From assembly GCF_007197645.1 (NCBI RefSeq), contig NZ_VKGK01000001.1, positions 310,001-374,000 of the forward strand: a DNA stretch of 64,000 bases, given 5' to 3'. The position numbers were made by a program, and so were the translations under genes. Shown piece after piece: positions 24,943 to 34,873 of the stretch (position 1 is the stretch's first letter; the number at the start of each line of letters is the position of its first letter). Source of the stretch: Shewanella hanedai (GTDB lineage Bacteria; Pseudomonadota; Gammaproteobacteria; Enterobacterales; Shewanellaceae). The notes under the pieces are model-generated. The model searched no databases, had not been told where the DNA came from, and worked only from the letters and a program-made list of their open reading frames with translations.

Positions 24943-24964
24943 AGAAGGGCCTAGGGCCCCTTCT
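24943..24964 (-). terminator. GC-rich hairpin terminator after the chemoreceptor
   Basis: AGAAGGG (24943-24949) and CCCTTCT (24958-24964) pair around CCTAGGGC, 8 bases past the chemoreceptor stop. GGATAAGGTTTT follows on the minus strand. This should separate the receptor from fetB. Confidence 0.65.
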
Positions 24965-24971
24965 GCCAGAG

Positions 24972-26639
24972 TTAGGTTTGGAACTGGTTTACCTGAGTTT
25001 GTAATCGAATACTAATTTCAGCCAACTCTAAACCTGCTTGTGCAGTTTGAGTTGCACCGGTTGAGAGTTCAATAGACATATTATGAATCTTATCGATATT
25101 ACGATTAACCTCTTCTGATACCGCGCATTGCTCTTCAGAAGCAGACGCTATTTGCGCACTCATCTGGTTAATATTATCCATCGCTTGGGCAATTAAGTTA
25201 AGGGCATCACCAGAGTTACTTGCATGATCGACTGCTGTTTTTGATTGCTCTTGGCTTCTTTCCATCACAGAAACAGCCTTACCTGAGCTGGTTTGTAACT
25301 TCTCAACTATCTCATTTATCTCCTCAGTGGATTGCTGGGTTCGCGTAGCGAGTGTGCGAACTTCATCGGCAACGACGGCAAAACCACGACCTTGCTCCCC
25401 AGCTCGTGCTGCTTCAATAGCGGCATTGAGAGCTAATAGATTTGTTTGCTCAGCTATTCCTTTAATGACCTCAAGCATGGAAGTGATTGCACTGCTTTGG
25501 CTCTCTACCTCTAAAATTGCATGGGCAGACTCTTCTAACTGATTAGAGAGCTCATTAATTTGTTCAATGACTTGTTTGACGACTTTGGTGCCTTTCTCTG
25601 TGTGTTCTGAAGCTTGACTTGCTGAATTCGCTGTTTGCGCGATATTGGTGGCGACATCTCTGCTAGTGGTCGTTAACTCATTCATTGCTGTCGCGACCTG
25701 GGCTGTTTCATCACGTTGTATCTCAATTGTCGTGCTGGTTTGAGCCGTGACGACAGAAACCTCTTCTGCAGCTGTTGATAGCTGTACTGTCATCTCTGCG
25801 ATATCTGAAAACAGGTTTAACAATTTCTGTCGCATTTCATTCATCGCAGTTAAGAGTTCGCCGATCTCATCTTTACTGGTAATTTCTATACTCTGGCTAA
25901 GATCGCCCGAGGCCGTGTTAATTGCAGAGCGAATTCCGCTAACAATGGTGCTGGTGGTAATCCAGCTTGTGATGGTACCAAATAATATACTGACGATGGC
26001 GATGACAATGAGCATCAATATTGCTTCATGCTCGTAAGCTTCTGCATGTTTGGCGCTTTTTTCGGTAAATTCGCCAATTTCATTAAGCAGTGCTTTTAAT
26101 TCATTATCCAACTTTTCCTCTTCAACCTCTACTTGTGCTGCAATCTCCTCTGCTGCATGTCTTTGGCCTTGATTGAGTAAAGTAAATACCTGATGTGCAT
26201 GTATAACGAAGCTTTTATGCTCTATGTCTATTTGTTTAAGACCAATATTTAAAGACTCAAACTCTTTTAAGGCCTCTCCTGTAGCACCTAGCATAGCGTT
26301 TTCACTCATGCTCTGTGCTGCTGAGAGCTCCTTTTCAATCTCTTCAGTACCATGATCAAACTTCCCGATTACAGTCTGTAATTTGGCCGCGGCGTTTTCT
26401 TCTAGTTGTAGAATACTGCCGTAATGCATAGCGCGTTCAAATTGAATGACTTGCTCAAGTTGTAGGGTAGTGATGGAAGCGAGCTTTTTAGTCAAAGGGA
26501 TATCTTGTTCTGCAATGGTTTCAAGCTCGACACCAATTTTATTCATTGAGTAGATAGCAAAGCCAGAGCTGAAAATAAGCAGGAATATCAATAAGCCTGC
26601 ACTTCCTATCAATTTAGCTTTAAGAGAAAGATTGTTCAT
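24972..26639 (-). CDS. Methyl-accepting chemotaxis protein
   Basis: A 555-aa transmembrane chemoreceptor. TM1 spans residues ~10-30; a periplasmic four-helix-bundle-type sensor (~35-200) is rich in Glu and helical; TM2 is near 205-228; a HAMP-like segment and the signalling domain follow. The hairpin tip '[20 protein letters not shown]' followed by [17 protein letters not shown] is the invariant CheA/CheW contact. There is no C-terminal NWETF-type CheR tether. It is monocistronic, with a hairpin terminator after it. The ligand is unknown. It is unlinked to the flagellar-type cluster. Confidence 0.95.
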   Translation of the reverse strand: MNNLSLKAKLIGSAGLLIFLLIFSSGFAIYSMNKIGVELETIAEQDIPLTKKLASITTLQLEQVIQFERAMHYGSILQLEENAAAKLQTVIGKFDHGTEEIEKELSAAQSMSENAMLGATGEALKEFESLNIGLKQIDIEHKSFVIHAHQVFTLLNQGQRHAAEEIAAQVEVEEEKLDNELKALLNEIGEFTEKSAKHAEAYEHEAILMLIVIAIVSILFGTITSWITTSTIVSGIRSAINTASGDLSQSIEITSKDEIGELLTAMNEMRQKLLNLFSDIAEMTVQLSTAAEEVSVVTAQTSTTIEIQRDETAQVATAMNELTTTSRDVATNIAQTANSASQASEHTEKGTKVVKQVIEQINELSNQLEESAHAILEVESQSSAITSMLEVIKGIAEQTNLLALNAAIEAARAGEQGRGFAVVADEVRTLATRTQQSTEEINEIVEKLQTSSGKAVSVMERSQEQSKTAVDHASNSGDALNLIAQAMDNINQMSAQIASASEEQCAVSEEVNRNIDKIHNMSIELSTGATQTAQAGLELAEISIRLQTQVNQFQT

Positions 26640-26950
26640 CGGTGTTTCCTTTATTCTGGTTTATCCTACGGCTTTCCAAGTTGTGATTAGTTGGCAGGCA
26701 ATTCAGTCTTTAAGTTTGATTATTGGAAAGGATATAAGTAAGCGTAACTGCTATCTAGCCTTTGTCCACTCACAAGCCTTAAAGGCTGTAAATTCTGTAT
26801 CTTAGTATTGAAAAGGTTTTGCTATAAAGGGAACTTAATAGGTTTTGCTAAGAAATATTATTGTTCAATATTAATAGGTTGGAACTTACTCCTTTTTAGT
26901 TTGATGATGTGGGATAGCGTTGGGTGCAATCAAGTCTCATTTGACTTTGG
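26640..26950. other. Intergenic region with no gene seen
   Basis: This 311-base stretch lies between the chemoreceptor start and the AFG1-like gene stop, both on the minus strand. It should hold the receptor promoter. I see no convincing ORF, RNA gene or strong dyad in it. Confidence 0.4.
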
Positions 26951-28102
26951 TTAAGTCACTTTATTATCTGTAACGGGCTGCATTAGCTTGTCGAAATACT
27001 CTAAAGACTGCATTTCAGTTAAACGGCTATAAGTTCGTTTAAATTCGAAACTAAGGGCACCGCCAATATAGAGATCTTCCAAGGTGACTGTGGCGCTAAG
27101 ATAGAGGTTTACGCCTTGGTCATAAAGCTCATCAACTAGGCTGATAAAACGTCTGGCAGGATCATCATTAACGGCATACTCCAGTTGCCGTTCACCAGTC
27201 TTAGTCGCTATTGAACCATCTTCAGTGCCACGTGCGCGTATCCAGCCCTTGAGTTCTCCACCAAGAGGAGGTATGCCACTGAGTAAGATGGTGTCGAAGC
27301 GACTGGCCAATTCAATATAATCGAGTTGTGAGCGTGGACCATTACAGAGGGCGTTAAAATCGAACCAAGCGATATTTTGATTGGCTTTCACCACCTCAAT
27401 AGACCTGCCTAAGATCATTAACGCTTGGTTGTGGTTAAGTGCACCGCAACTTAATTGATCGAATAAAGCTGTAAAGTTTGCTTGAGACTTAAGAAAATAG
27501 GTTTGACGATAGCTAAGGTGCCGTAGTCGATGGTCTTGCGGCCCATTTAAGTGGATCTGCTGAGTATGTTGTTGCAGTAGTGCAATTGCGGGTTCGAACC
27601 TTTGTCGCTGTAAGCCATTTTCATATAAGCGTTCGATGGGAATGTTTGAGGTTGCAACGAGCACGATATCGAGTTCAAAGAGGGCGTTAAACAAGGTACC
27701 TAAAATCATGGCGTCACCAATGTCGGCAACAAAAAACTCATCGAAGCAGATCACTGTTGATTCGGCAGCTATGCGTTTAGCAATCCGTTTTAGCGGATCT
27801 CGATTGCCAGATTCTAGCATCATCTCTTTATGGATCCGCGCCATAAAACGGTGAAAATGCAGCCTTAGAGGCGTGTGTCCAGTGAGCTCTGCAGTGGCGT
27901 TACAGAAAAGATCCATGAGCATGGTTTTTCCTCTGCCTACATCTCCCCATAAGTACAGGCCTAGCATCTGCTGTTTTGTGGGGTTTTTTAGCTGTTGATA
28001 GAGGGTTTCTAGTTGAATCAAAGCCTGTAATTGAACGGAATCATTGGCAAAGTTGGATTGTTCCAGTTTTTGGTAGTAGCGCTTAAGCGGAGAGAAACTC
28101 AT
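26951..28102 (-). CDS. AFG1/ZapE-like P-loop ATPase
   Basis: A 383-aa member of the AFG1/LACE1/ZapE family. Walker A 'GLYLWGDVGRGKTMLMDLFC' (residue ~50), 'LRLHFHRFMARIHKEM', Walker B 'TVICFDEFFVADIGDAM', 'VATSNIPIERLYENGLQRQR' and C-terminal 'DDPARRFISLVDELYD' plus 'YSRLTEMQSLEYF' are all in place. ZapE destabilises FtsZ rings in E. coli under stress. This gene is not in the usual rplM-rpsI neighbourhood of zapE and may be a second paralogue, so I leave the symbol blank. Confidence 0.88.
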   Translation of the reverse strand: MSFSPLKRYYQKLEQSNFANDSVQLQALIQLETLYQQLKNPTKQQMLGLYLWGDVGRGKTMLMDLFCNATAELTGHTPLRLHFHRFMARIHKEMMLESGNRDPLKRIAKRIAAESTVICFDEFFVADIGDAMILGTLFNALFELDIVLVATSNIPIERLYENGLQRQRFEPAIALLQQHTQQIHLNGPQDHRLRHLSYRQTYFLKSQANFTALFDQLSCGALNHNQALMILGRSIEVVKANQNIAWFDFNALCNGPRSQLDYIELASRFDTILLSGIPPLGGELKGWIRARGTEDGSIATKTGERQLEYAVNDDPARRFISLVDELYDQGVNLYLSATVTLEDLYIGGALSFEFKRTYSRLTEMQSLEYFDKLMQPVTDNKVT

Positions 28103-28255
28103 AGACGAAGCTAGATCTTATTAAGAGGGAATAACGTGTCAGTATACCCTAATTTAGAACAGAGCATCAGCAGGTCATAGACTGGTAAATGAGCGATTAA
28201 TCCTGTAGCTTAATGGTTGTTTATTGAGCAACTATATAGTTGAGGTAAGTAAATT

Positions 28256-29293
28256 GTGATTAAACTTATACATATTTTATTACTCGTCAGTTTTTCTACG
28301 ATGAGTTTGGCTGATGAGCCTAGAGATGTGGTGTTTGGTTTGTTATTAATCAGTGATGATTCAGCAGATAATAAGTTAGCAGCCAAAGACCTTTACCACC
28401 TCCCTCCTGAAGACCCTAAGCTTTTAGACCTTGCAGCATGGGTATTGACCAACCAAGCACCACTGAATAACGATGAGCAGGAGGACACGTTGTCCTGGTT
28501 AGCAAAAGCCTTGGGTGCTTCTAAGAAGGCAAGGTACAGAGATTTGTTAACTGAATTGAATAGCCAAACCTCCTCCACAAAACTAAAACGTTATATTAAA
28601 GGCGCACTGACAGAGATTGGTGAGGTGCAAGGGCAAGCGTTTGCGCTTGAAAGTTATGATGCCGATAAGGTGAGTCAAGAACTGCAGGCGCTAGCGATTG
28701 AAACCCAGATCTCTAAAAAAGATTTTTCACAGGTGAGTGTGGGCTCGAGTCTTAAGGATGTATTACAAGCCTTAGGTCAACCAAATACTGTCGGACAATA
28801 TGTTCGCAGTAGTTATAAGCTTTTTCTCGGTAATATAAAGGTGCAAAATTTACGTTTAACCTACCTAAATGCTGGTTCAATGGAGTTCAGCTTAGACAGT
28901 AATGTTTGGGTGCTTAAAAACGCGTTTACTCAATCAGATATTGATACTACAGATGTCGCACCGACTGAAGTGGCTCTGGTTTCTCAATTACTTGGCAGTG
29001 ATTATATTTTAGTGCGTAAAAGTGCCCGTGAGGCTATAGCAACAAAACTGACCAATCCCGCGGCATTGGATCAGGTTGCACAAAGGGTATGGCAGCTTAA
29101 AGATATTGATGATAAATACATGGGGGATGCAATGGCATGGCTATGTAAAGTGTTAGCTGCCAGTGGCAATGGTCGTTACCATGATGTTCTCAATAAAATA
29201 CATGAACAAGCTGGCAATAAAAAAATTGCTAAATATGCAAAATCTTCCAGAAAAGAACTAACAAGATCTGAACCTAGCTTTCAGGTTCAATAG
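28256..29293 (+). CDS. Periplasmic helical-repeat hypothetical protein
   Basis: Not a named family. It starts at GTG 28256 with a signal peptide (cleavage near 'MSLADE', ~residue 20). The 345-aa protein has two similar helical parts, 'DTLSWLAKALGASKKARYRD' near residue 80 and 'DAMAWLCKVLAASGNGRYHD' near residue 302, which look like an internal duplication. Between them lies a small beta domain ('VSVGSSLKDVLQALGQPNTV') resembling the SmpA/BamE fold. It is divergent from the AFG1-like gene and has a good terminator. Confidence 0.6.
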   Translation: MIKLIHILLLVSFSTMSLADEPRDVVFGLLLISDDSADNKLAAKDLYHLPPEDPKLLDLAAWVLTNQAPLNNDEQEDTLSWLAKALGASKKARYRDLLTELNSQTSSTKLKRYIKGALTEIGEVQGQAFALESYDADKVSQELQALAIETQISKKDFSQVSVGSSLKDVLQALGQPNTVGQYVRSSYKLFLGNIKVQNLRLTYLNAGSMEFSLDSNVWVLKNAFTQSDIDTTDVAPTEVALVSQLLGSDYILVRKSAREAIATKLTNPAALDQVAQRVWQLKDIDDKYMGDAMAWLCKVLAASGNGRYHDVLNKIHEQAGNKKIAKYAKSSRKELTRSEPSFQVQ

Positions 29294-29312
29294 CAATACG
29301 GCTTAAATTGAT

Positions 29313-29330
29313 GAGTGGCTAATGCCACTC
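29313..29330. terminator. Bidirectional terminator hairpin
   Basis: GAGTGGC (29313-29319), TAAT loop, GCCACTC (29324-29330), then GCTTGTTTTA on the + strand. It lies between two convergent genes whose stops are at 29293 and 29338, so it can serve both. Confidence 0.7.
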
Positions 29331-29337
29331 GCTTGTT

Positions 29338-30789
29338 TTATAGCTTGTCAGATCTCAGCACCAGCTCAACACGGCGATTGAGTTTCTGCCCCGCTTCATT
29401 GCTATTGTTAGCCACCGGAGAATACTCGCCAATCCCCTTAGGAGTGAGCTGGGTTTTAGGGACTTGATATTCAGACACTAAGAGCTTAACAACGGCTTTA
29501 GCACGTTTATCTGATAGTATCTGATTGTAACTCTGCTTACCTTTATCATCAGTGTGACCTATGACATAGAAGCTTTGTTTTGGATGAGATTTAAGATAGG
29601 TAGCCACAACTTCAACAACCGATTTCGCCTCTGGTAATATCTGGTCACTGTCGAATTTAAACAGTAATCCATCCAGTGCGACATGGCCGGTTTCAGCCAT
29701 CTTATCTGTTAATCCATCGAGATCAATGTTGACTCTATCGTCGACGAGTTGTGTTTCTTCGACCACTCTCAACTCGACCCAAAGGCCATCACTGTAGCCG
29801 ATAACATAAACCATGGCATGCACTCTGCCTTCAGGACGATCTAGCGTGTATAAACTGTAAAATTGACTCTCATCTTGGCCGTTACTGGCTAAGGTTTTAA
29901 TATTCTGGTAAACCTTAGTTCGTCCACCACAATCCTTTCCCTGACAGTTAAATACTGATGTAAAACCTAATTGTGAGAGTGCCGCTTTATAGTTAGCATT
30001 CACTTCATACTCTGAGTAATTACGGGGTAGATCGTAACTTATGTCTGTGATCCGTCCTTCAAGCTCTTCAAGTTGGTACTTTTTTTTATTGATGGCACTT
30101 ATCACTTTGATTTGGCCAAAATCGAACTGTTTATAATCATTAATATATGCACCAGGCAACCGATCAATCATAGGATGGTCTTTACTGTTGCGTTGATCCT
30201 TGTGTGATCTGTCTTCAAACTGGTTCTGAATGATTTCAGTGCCAAGGTATGCTTGATTTACTTTGACCAAATCCAGAGGTTCTGGCACCACTTCAACTAT
30301 GTCTAACTGTAAGCTTGCACTTCTCTTCCAGTTGGCGGAATAGAGTGATAGAAAAAGTAACTTTTTATCGAGCACTAATTTAGCAGTTACTAGCGCAGGG
30401 TGATTTTTTGGGGTCGTGTTCAGAGGGCTAATTTGTTGTTGTAATCGATTTTCTTTACCGCATTGTTCTGTCGCACACTCAAAGAGTATCTCACCACCTA
30501 GTTTGGTAATTTGTGCTTTGTAGTTATTAATTATGTGAGTAGGTTCATAGCTCACTGGTATTTCGTAAGAGATCCGAGAGAGTTTTCCGCTAATATCATC
30601 CATGAGGTACTTTCCCTCATCCAGCCCTATTACAAGTGGATAATAAGTAAAGTGACGCTCAAGCTTTTTATCGATTTTTGCTTCAGATAATGGGGCAAAA
30701 AGTTGCTCTTTGGCATTCACTTGCGCGCTCAATACTATACTTGTTGCCAATAGTAGGCTAAATCCAACACGTAACATGATTGTACTCAC
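29338..30789 (-). CDS. OmpA-domain outer-membrane/periplasmic protein with duplicated DUF4892-like N-half
   Basis: The 483-aa protein has a signal peptide (cleavage after 'SAQVNAKE', ~27). The C-terminal ~110 residues form an OmpA peptidoglycan-binding domain: 'LLFKFDSDQILPEAKSVVEV', 'VIGHTDDKGKQSYNQILSDK', 'RAKAVVKLLVSEY' and 'NRRVELVLR'. The N-half holds two similar units, each with a Cys pair: 'LGGEILFECATEQCGKENRL' and 'LGFTSVFNCQGKDCGGRTKV'. This matches DUF4892-OmpA proteins, here apparently doubled. Function unknown; it is probably an envelope anchor. Confidence 0.78.
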   Translation of the reverse strand: MSTIMLRVGFSLLLATSIVLSAQVNAKEQLFAPLSEAKIDKKLERHFTYYPLVIGLDEGKYLMDDISGKLSRISYEIPVSYEPTHIINNYKAQITKLGGEILFECATEQCGKENRLQQQISPLNTTPKNHPALVTAKLVLDKKLLFLSLYSANWKRSASLQLDIVEVVPEPLDLVKVNQAYLGTEIIQNQFEDRSHKDQRNSKDHPMIDRLPGAYINDYKQFDFGQIKVISAINKKKYQLEELEGRITDISYDLPRNYSEYEVNANYKAALSQLGFTSVFNCQGKDCGGRTKVYQNIKTLASNGQDESQFYSLYTLDRPEGRVHAMVYVIGYSDGLWVELRVVEETQLVDDRVNIDLDGLTDKMAETGHVALDGLLFKFDSDQILPEAKSVVEVVATYLKSHPKQSFYVIGHTDDKGKQSYNQILSDKRAKAVVKLLVSEYQVPKTQLTPKGIGEYSPVANNSNEAGQKLNRRVELVLRSDKL

Positions 30790-30807
30790 TCCATGAAGAA
30801 ACGGATG

Positions 30808-30822
30808 GAGGGCAGAGCCCTC
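30808..30822 (-). terminator. Short GC hairpin between lipoprotein gene and OmpA-domain gene
   Basis: GAGGGC (30808-30813) and GCCCTC (30817-30822) form a 6-bp stem with a 3-base loop, 17 bases past the lipoprotein stop. There is no T tract, so it is a weak terminator candidate. Confidence 0.35.
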
Positions 30823-30838
30823 ACAAGCTCACTGTGAC

Positions 30839-32674
30839 CTATTTACTTGGTAAAAGCGAGATTAGGTGCTGATAATATCTCTGACCGAAACTGTCTTCTT
30901 CACCGTTATAAGTGAGTAGAAGAAAGTCATTCATGTCATCGAAACTGATGGCCTTATTCATCTCTATTTCAATAATTTGATCATCATTAATTAGATAGTT
31001 ATCTGGTATGACTTGGGCTGCAATTTCTTGTGGGACATTAATTTCAACAATATGTATCACAGGTAGATCATTGGGACTGGTTTGCAGTGACCATTCGAAC
31101 GTGCTTATTGTCCCAAATGTTAACTCAATCGATAGCTGCTTTTTCGTCTCATTAATGGTTACTTCATCAGAGGAGAATGTTGGCCAAAACAGGCGAGCCA
31201 TATCCGCAGTTGTGAGCAGTTCCGGATCATTATGAGTGGGCATATCCCAAGTCGAATAGTTAGCTTCAATACGGCACATCACATCCTGAGTTTGCTCGAT
31301 ATTGTAGCGATAGATGTATGCGGGCCAGTCGAGTTTATTTAGTTTAAATGCAATGGGTGTAGCCTCGATTATAGCGCTCCACTCTTCACTGTCTCTATGG
31401 TGTTTCTCGACGCTAAAGTTAATGGGTACATCAGTACCATCGTAATGGGTTGTGATTGTATTGTTGTGATACACAGCTGCAACTGGTTCATAGCCTTGAT
31501 TATCACGATTAACATTGATCCATGTTTCAAGCTCACCATTCCAACACTCAACCGGAATGGGCTGCTCGTTACTTGAGTCGATGATGGAACCGCTAGGTTG
31601 ATTGTCGGTGACAAAACCCGCTAGAGTGAGATTTGGATTTCCGTAGTCTAGTGTGTAGAAGCTGTTAAGGTGCACGGGTGCCAAAGTGAACTGGTGAGGA
31701 GTTAACCCATCATCCATGATATTGGATTTTAGTATCTGCCAATCATCCCCTGACATGATTTTTTCATCAAATGGTGTGTCGATATAACCTTGTGCAAGTA
31801 AGGTATTGTTTACCAAAAAACGTACAGCGATGGGATCTGAATTTAGATACTCATCGACAGATAGACCTGAGCCTTCAATTAACGCCATAAGCGCCGATTT
31901 ACTGCTTGAGAGCACTTCATCAACGCCCAAAATAGCAGTGAGATTGTCATCGATTAACGCGGTCAGATGGGAGTGTAACTTTTGGGTATTAACGAATGCT
32001 TCGGCTTTACTTTGTTCTGTCGATAACTGATAAACATCACTGCCTGAGTGTGGGTAAAGAGAGTTAAGAATGACTGCCAGTGCCTGTTTCTTTATCACAA
32101 TATCACTGCTCGATAAGGTTTGTGCGTGCATCTGTTCATAACGTTGGAATTCGATGTGAGTTAACGCATTAATGGCACCATCATGCTCGCTTAATGACAT
32201 TAACTGAGCGGCGGCATTATTGATAATGGTGTTGGTTTTTTTTGGTGCCACTGAATGGGTATTGTTCGGTGAAATAAACTGGGGAATGTTAAGGCGTGTC
32301 GATTTGTATTTAACAGATAACTGAGTCGGAACGGCTAAGATTGATGTATTAGTATCAGTCCAATTTGCGATCAGGTAATACTCGGGAGTTTCTGTACTGT
32401 CCGTCCAGTTAATGAGGTAGCTGCCGTCTGGTTCAGTGGTAGATTGTGGGTCATCGGCATCGCAAAGTTTGTTTATGTTTAAGTCTACGCAGACATCTGC
32501 CCCAGCAATAGCACCTGAATAGGCGACAATACCACTTACCTTGTGGTCAAACTCATCAGTTGCTGGTGGCACGATAACAGGGGGGACAATATCGGCAGGA
32601 TTTGAATCAGATCCCCCACAAGCACTCAGTAATAATGATGAGAGGAATATAAGACCTAACTTAGGTTTGAGCAT
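30839..32674 (-). CDS. Large hypothetical lipoprotein
   Basis: A 611-aa protein with a clear lipobox ('FLSSLLLSACGGSDSNPADI', Cys ~19). A Pro/Val linker is followed by a small beta domain that resembles carboxypeptidase-regulatory-like folds ('KVSGIVAYSGAIAGADVCVD', then 'LNINKLCDADDPQSTTEPDG'). The rest is a long domain without motifs I recognise, ending 'RYYQHLISLLPSK'. Many Shewanella lipoproteins share this N-terminal GG-S-x layout. It precedes the OmpA-domain gene by 50 bases, so the two may be co-transcribed. Confidence 0.62.
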   Translation of the reverse strand: MLKPKLGLIFLSSLLLSACGGSDSNPADIVPPVIVPPATDEFDHKVSGIVAYSGAIAGADVCVDLNINKLCDADDPQSTTEPDGSYLINWTDSTETPEYYLIANWTDTNTSILAVPTQLSVKYKSTRLNIPQFISPNNTHSVAPKKTNTIINNAAAQLMSLSEHDGAINALTHIEFQRYEQMHAQTLSSSDIVIKKQALAVILNSLYPHSGSDVYQLSTEQSKAEAFVNTQKLHSHLTALIDDNLTAILGVDEVLSSSKSALMALIEGSGLSVDEYLNSDPIAVRFLVNNTLLAQGYIDTPFDEKIMSGDDWQILKSNIMDDGLTPHQFTLAPVHLNSFYTLDYGNPNLTLAGFVTDNQPSGSIIDSSNEQPIPVECWNGELETWINVNRDNQGYEPVAAVYHNNTITTHYDGTDVPINFSVEKHHRDSEEWSAIIEATPIAFKLNKLDWPAYIYRYNIEQTQDVMCRIEANYSTWDMPTHNDPELLTTADMARLFWPTFSSDEVTINETKKQLSIELTFGTISTFEWSLQTSPNDLPVIHIVEINVPQEIAAQVIPDNYLINDDQIIEIEMNKAISFDDMNDFLLLTYNGEEDSFGQRYYQHLISLLPSK

Positions 32675-32895
32675 ATCTGTATCCTTACAAATATTGAAGC
32701 AAGATGCTGAATCGAATAATTATCCTGTTTTTTGGCTGGTGGGCTATTCCCCGAAAGGATGTATTTAAGACGAAAGAATGATTATCTCAAGGATATGTAC
32801 CCAAACGGCTTAGGAGTGCTCGCTTCAGAGGCCTTGTACTAGCTCAATTGCAGATGTGTTTCCAAGTAGCTTGAGCCATTATAAGGTTATCTGCT

Positions 32896-34245
32896 TTATT
32901 GTTCGGGGCAATCAGTTAATACCATGAGTTGCTTTGCGCCGGAATCCAGCTGTTCCATGACGTCAACCTGTTGGCTTGAGTTCATTCCTTTATATAAAAC
33001 GGCAACATTTTGGTGGGTGAAAAGTGGCGCTAATGGATCACAGTCTTTCGATTTATGAATTGAGAGTGTACTTGGGGTCGCTAGGGCTAGATGCTCCCAA
33101 TCCTGAGTCTCAACATTTGTGAGATTCATTGAGCCTTTAAATGAAGACAAATTGCCAAATGTGTTCAGTGTGAGAGAACTCAGATAAAGGGTCTCTAAAG
33201 AGGAAAGTGTGTTAAGAGGGGATAAAGAATCCAGTGTACCTCCTTTAATATTAATCATGGTTATCTGCTCAAAATTGACAAGGTCGTCGAGCTGGCTATG
33301 GCTACCTTCAGGTAAATCGCAAGTGAAAAAGATCACTTGATGGGTCAGTGTCGCTTGAGAAGTGGCTGCCGATTGCTTGATACAAGATTCGATATGTTTA
33401 TCGCTAAAGTTCAGATCGGATATGGAGATAGTCGGTTTACGTTTGATGGTGATATTAATTTCAGCAACATCGTCAGCCGTCTCGACTCTTCCGCTTATGT
33501 TGGCGTTTGTTTTAACCAAACCTTCTGAGGGATAACGGTCGTCAATAAACTCATCATCTAACATCTGTTTATGGGATTGTTCCCCTTGCTGAGTGGACAT
33601 GTGGTTTAGTTGACTATCCAACGCATTGAAACCTTGGTTAAGTGGACCTATTGCTTCTGTCATATAGCAGAGCTTAAACATCTCAAATAGGTTCACCGTC
33701 ATCGCGACTCTGGATTGATTTATATTGATCTCTGTTAAGGCGGCAAATGCCTCTTCTTCGCTTGAGGTGGCAGCGAGGGATTTAATGTTATTGACGTACT
33801 TTTGTAACTCCGTAATGGTTTGCCTAAACTCGGCTATCTGCTGTGGTTGATAACAGCTTGAATCTCGACTGATGGAGTAAACAAAAGTGTGATAATGACC
33901 AAGATAAGTGTTGGCAATTGACAGCATCTCTTTTGCATCGAGCTCTATTTTTCCCATTAAGCCACTTTGGAGTACAGCTTTGGCACTTTTAGTTTGCTCT
34001 AAAGTCTGATTTAAGCGCTCAAAATGGCTGGCATGCTGCTGATTGAGTTTTCGAGCTTGTTTGAGGATATCATCAGTATTGAGCTGAAATGTATCGATAG
34101 CGTCTTTGGTACTGCTTAGCTGGGGCGAACTTTCATTATTTGCTTGTGCTGAAAAATGGATAGCACAGAGAAGAATAGCGCTTCGTAACAGGGGGGATTT
34201 TAATGACTTCTTCACTCTATATTCTCCAATTGTGCCATTATCCAT
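32896..34245 (-). CDS. Secreted hypothetical protein with LRR-like C-terminal part
   Basis: Not a known family. From ATG 34245 there is a basic start and a hydrophobic signal ('LLRSAILLCAIHFSAQANNE'). The middle (residues ~40-240) is helical and Gln-rich. The C-terminal part has strand-turn units like leucine-rich repeats: 'MINIKGGTLDSLSPLNTLSS', 'LETLYLSSLTLNTFGNLSSF', then 'LTNVETQDWEHLAL'. It also carries several Cys residues. The longer frame to 34272 would spoil the signal peptide. It stands alone, minus strand. Confidence 0.55.
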   Translation of the reverse strand: MDNGTIGEYRVKKSLKSPLLRSAILLCAIHFSAQANNESSPQLSSTKDAIDTFQLNTDDILKQARKLNQQHASHFERLNQTLEQTKSAKAVLQSGLMGKIELDAKEMLSIANTYLGHYHTFVYSISRDSSCYQPQQIAEFRQTITELQKYVNNIKSLAATSSEEEAFAALTEININQSRVAMTVNLFEMFKLCYMTEAIGPLNQGFNALDSQLNHMSTQQGEQSHKQMLDDEFIDDRYPSEGLVKTNANISGRVETADDVAEINITIKRKPTISISDLNFSDKHIESCIKQSAATSQATLTHQVIFFTCDLPEGSHSQLDDLVNFEQITMINIKGGTLDSLSPLNTLSSLETLYLSSLTLNTFGNLSSFKGSMNLTNVETQDWEHLALATPSTLSIHKSKDCDPLAPLFTHQNVAVLYKGMNSSQQVDVMEQLDSGAKQLMVLTDCPEQ

Positions 34246-34411
34246 AGTGACAGAAAGCGGTGACTCCATCATGACTGAATTTCAGGTTTGCTTCTACGCT
34301 CTAGGTTTTATATTTACAGCGAAAGCTTACCTCCATCCATAGAGGAAATATATTATTCTTAGGGAGGGGTTAATAGCAAATAATGAAACCAAGTCAAATC
34401 TCGCGTCTATA

Positions 34412-34873
34412 TCATGTTAAGAAGGGTTTACCGCTAAACTTTGCGATTCTATGGCCGAGTCTATTCATCTCAGCTTGGCTTCCGAAATTAAACTTAAAGG
34501 GCTTGTCTTTTAAGCTTGATATGATCAGTAAATTGTAATGGTTAGTTTTTTTCGGATCAAAATCAAGGCTAAAAGCTTTGATGTTATCCATTGGGATATC
34601 TTGTTTGGCTACTGGGTACACTGAATTAATCTGTGTGCTAATTAATCTTTTATTTAAATCAATCTCAATGGACACCTTAACAAATAGTAGGTGCCAAGTT
34701 AATAAAGCGGCTAATGCCCAATAGATGACAGACAGGTCACTGTTACGTCCAAGTGTTAATCCAATAACAATTGTTATTAATACGGTGACAGCACCTATTA
34801 TTTTACGACTAACAAAGTTCACACTTGTATGGGTGATAATAGCTTTGGTCGAGGATATCTTTTTAAATAACAT
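34412..34873 (-). CDS. Small membrane protein, module copy 1 (second gene)
   Basis: Function unknown. The 153-aa protein has two membrane helices (residues ~25-42 and ~47-65), then a soluble beta domain of ~85 residues ('VSIEIDLNKRLISTQINSVY', 'KDKPFKFNFGSQAEMNRLGH'). It is a clear paralogue of the gene at 36326-36799. Both share 'WHLLF', the 'DI..xxIKAF' segment and a final FG-S-hydrophobic pattern. Its start overlaps the stop of the upstream gene by one base (TAATG). Confidence 0.62.
   Translation of the reverse strand: MLFKKISSTKAIITHTSVNFVSRKIIGAVTVLITIVIGLTLGRNSDLSVIYWALAALLTWHLLFVKVSIEIDLNKRLISTQINSVYPVAKQDIPMDNIKAFSLDFDPKKTNHYNLLIISSLKDKPFKFNFGSQAEMNRLGHRIAKFSGKPFLT

Noticed and set aside
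31369..31614. Overlapping minus-strand frame within the 611-aa lipoprotein gene
   Set aside because: It lies inside a well-supported frame and has no independent start signal or recognisable product.
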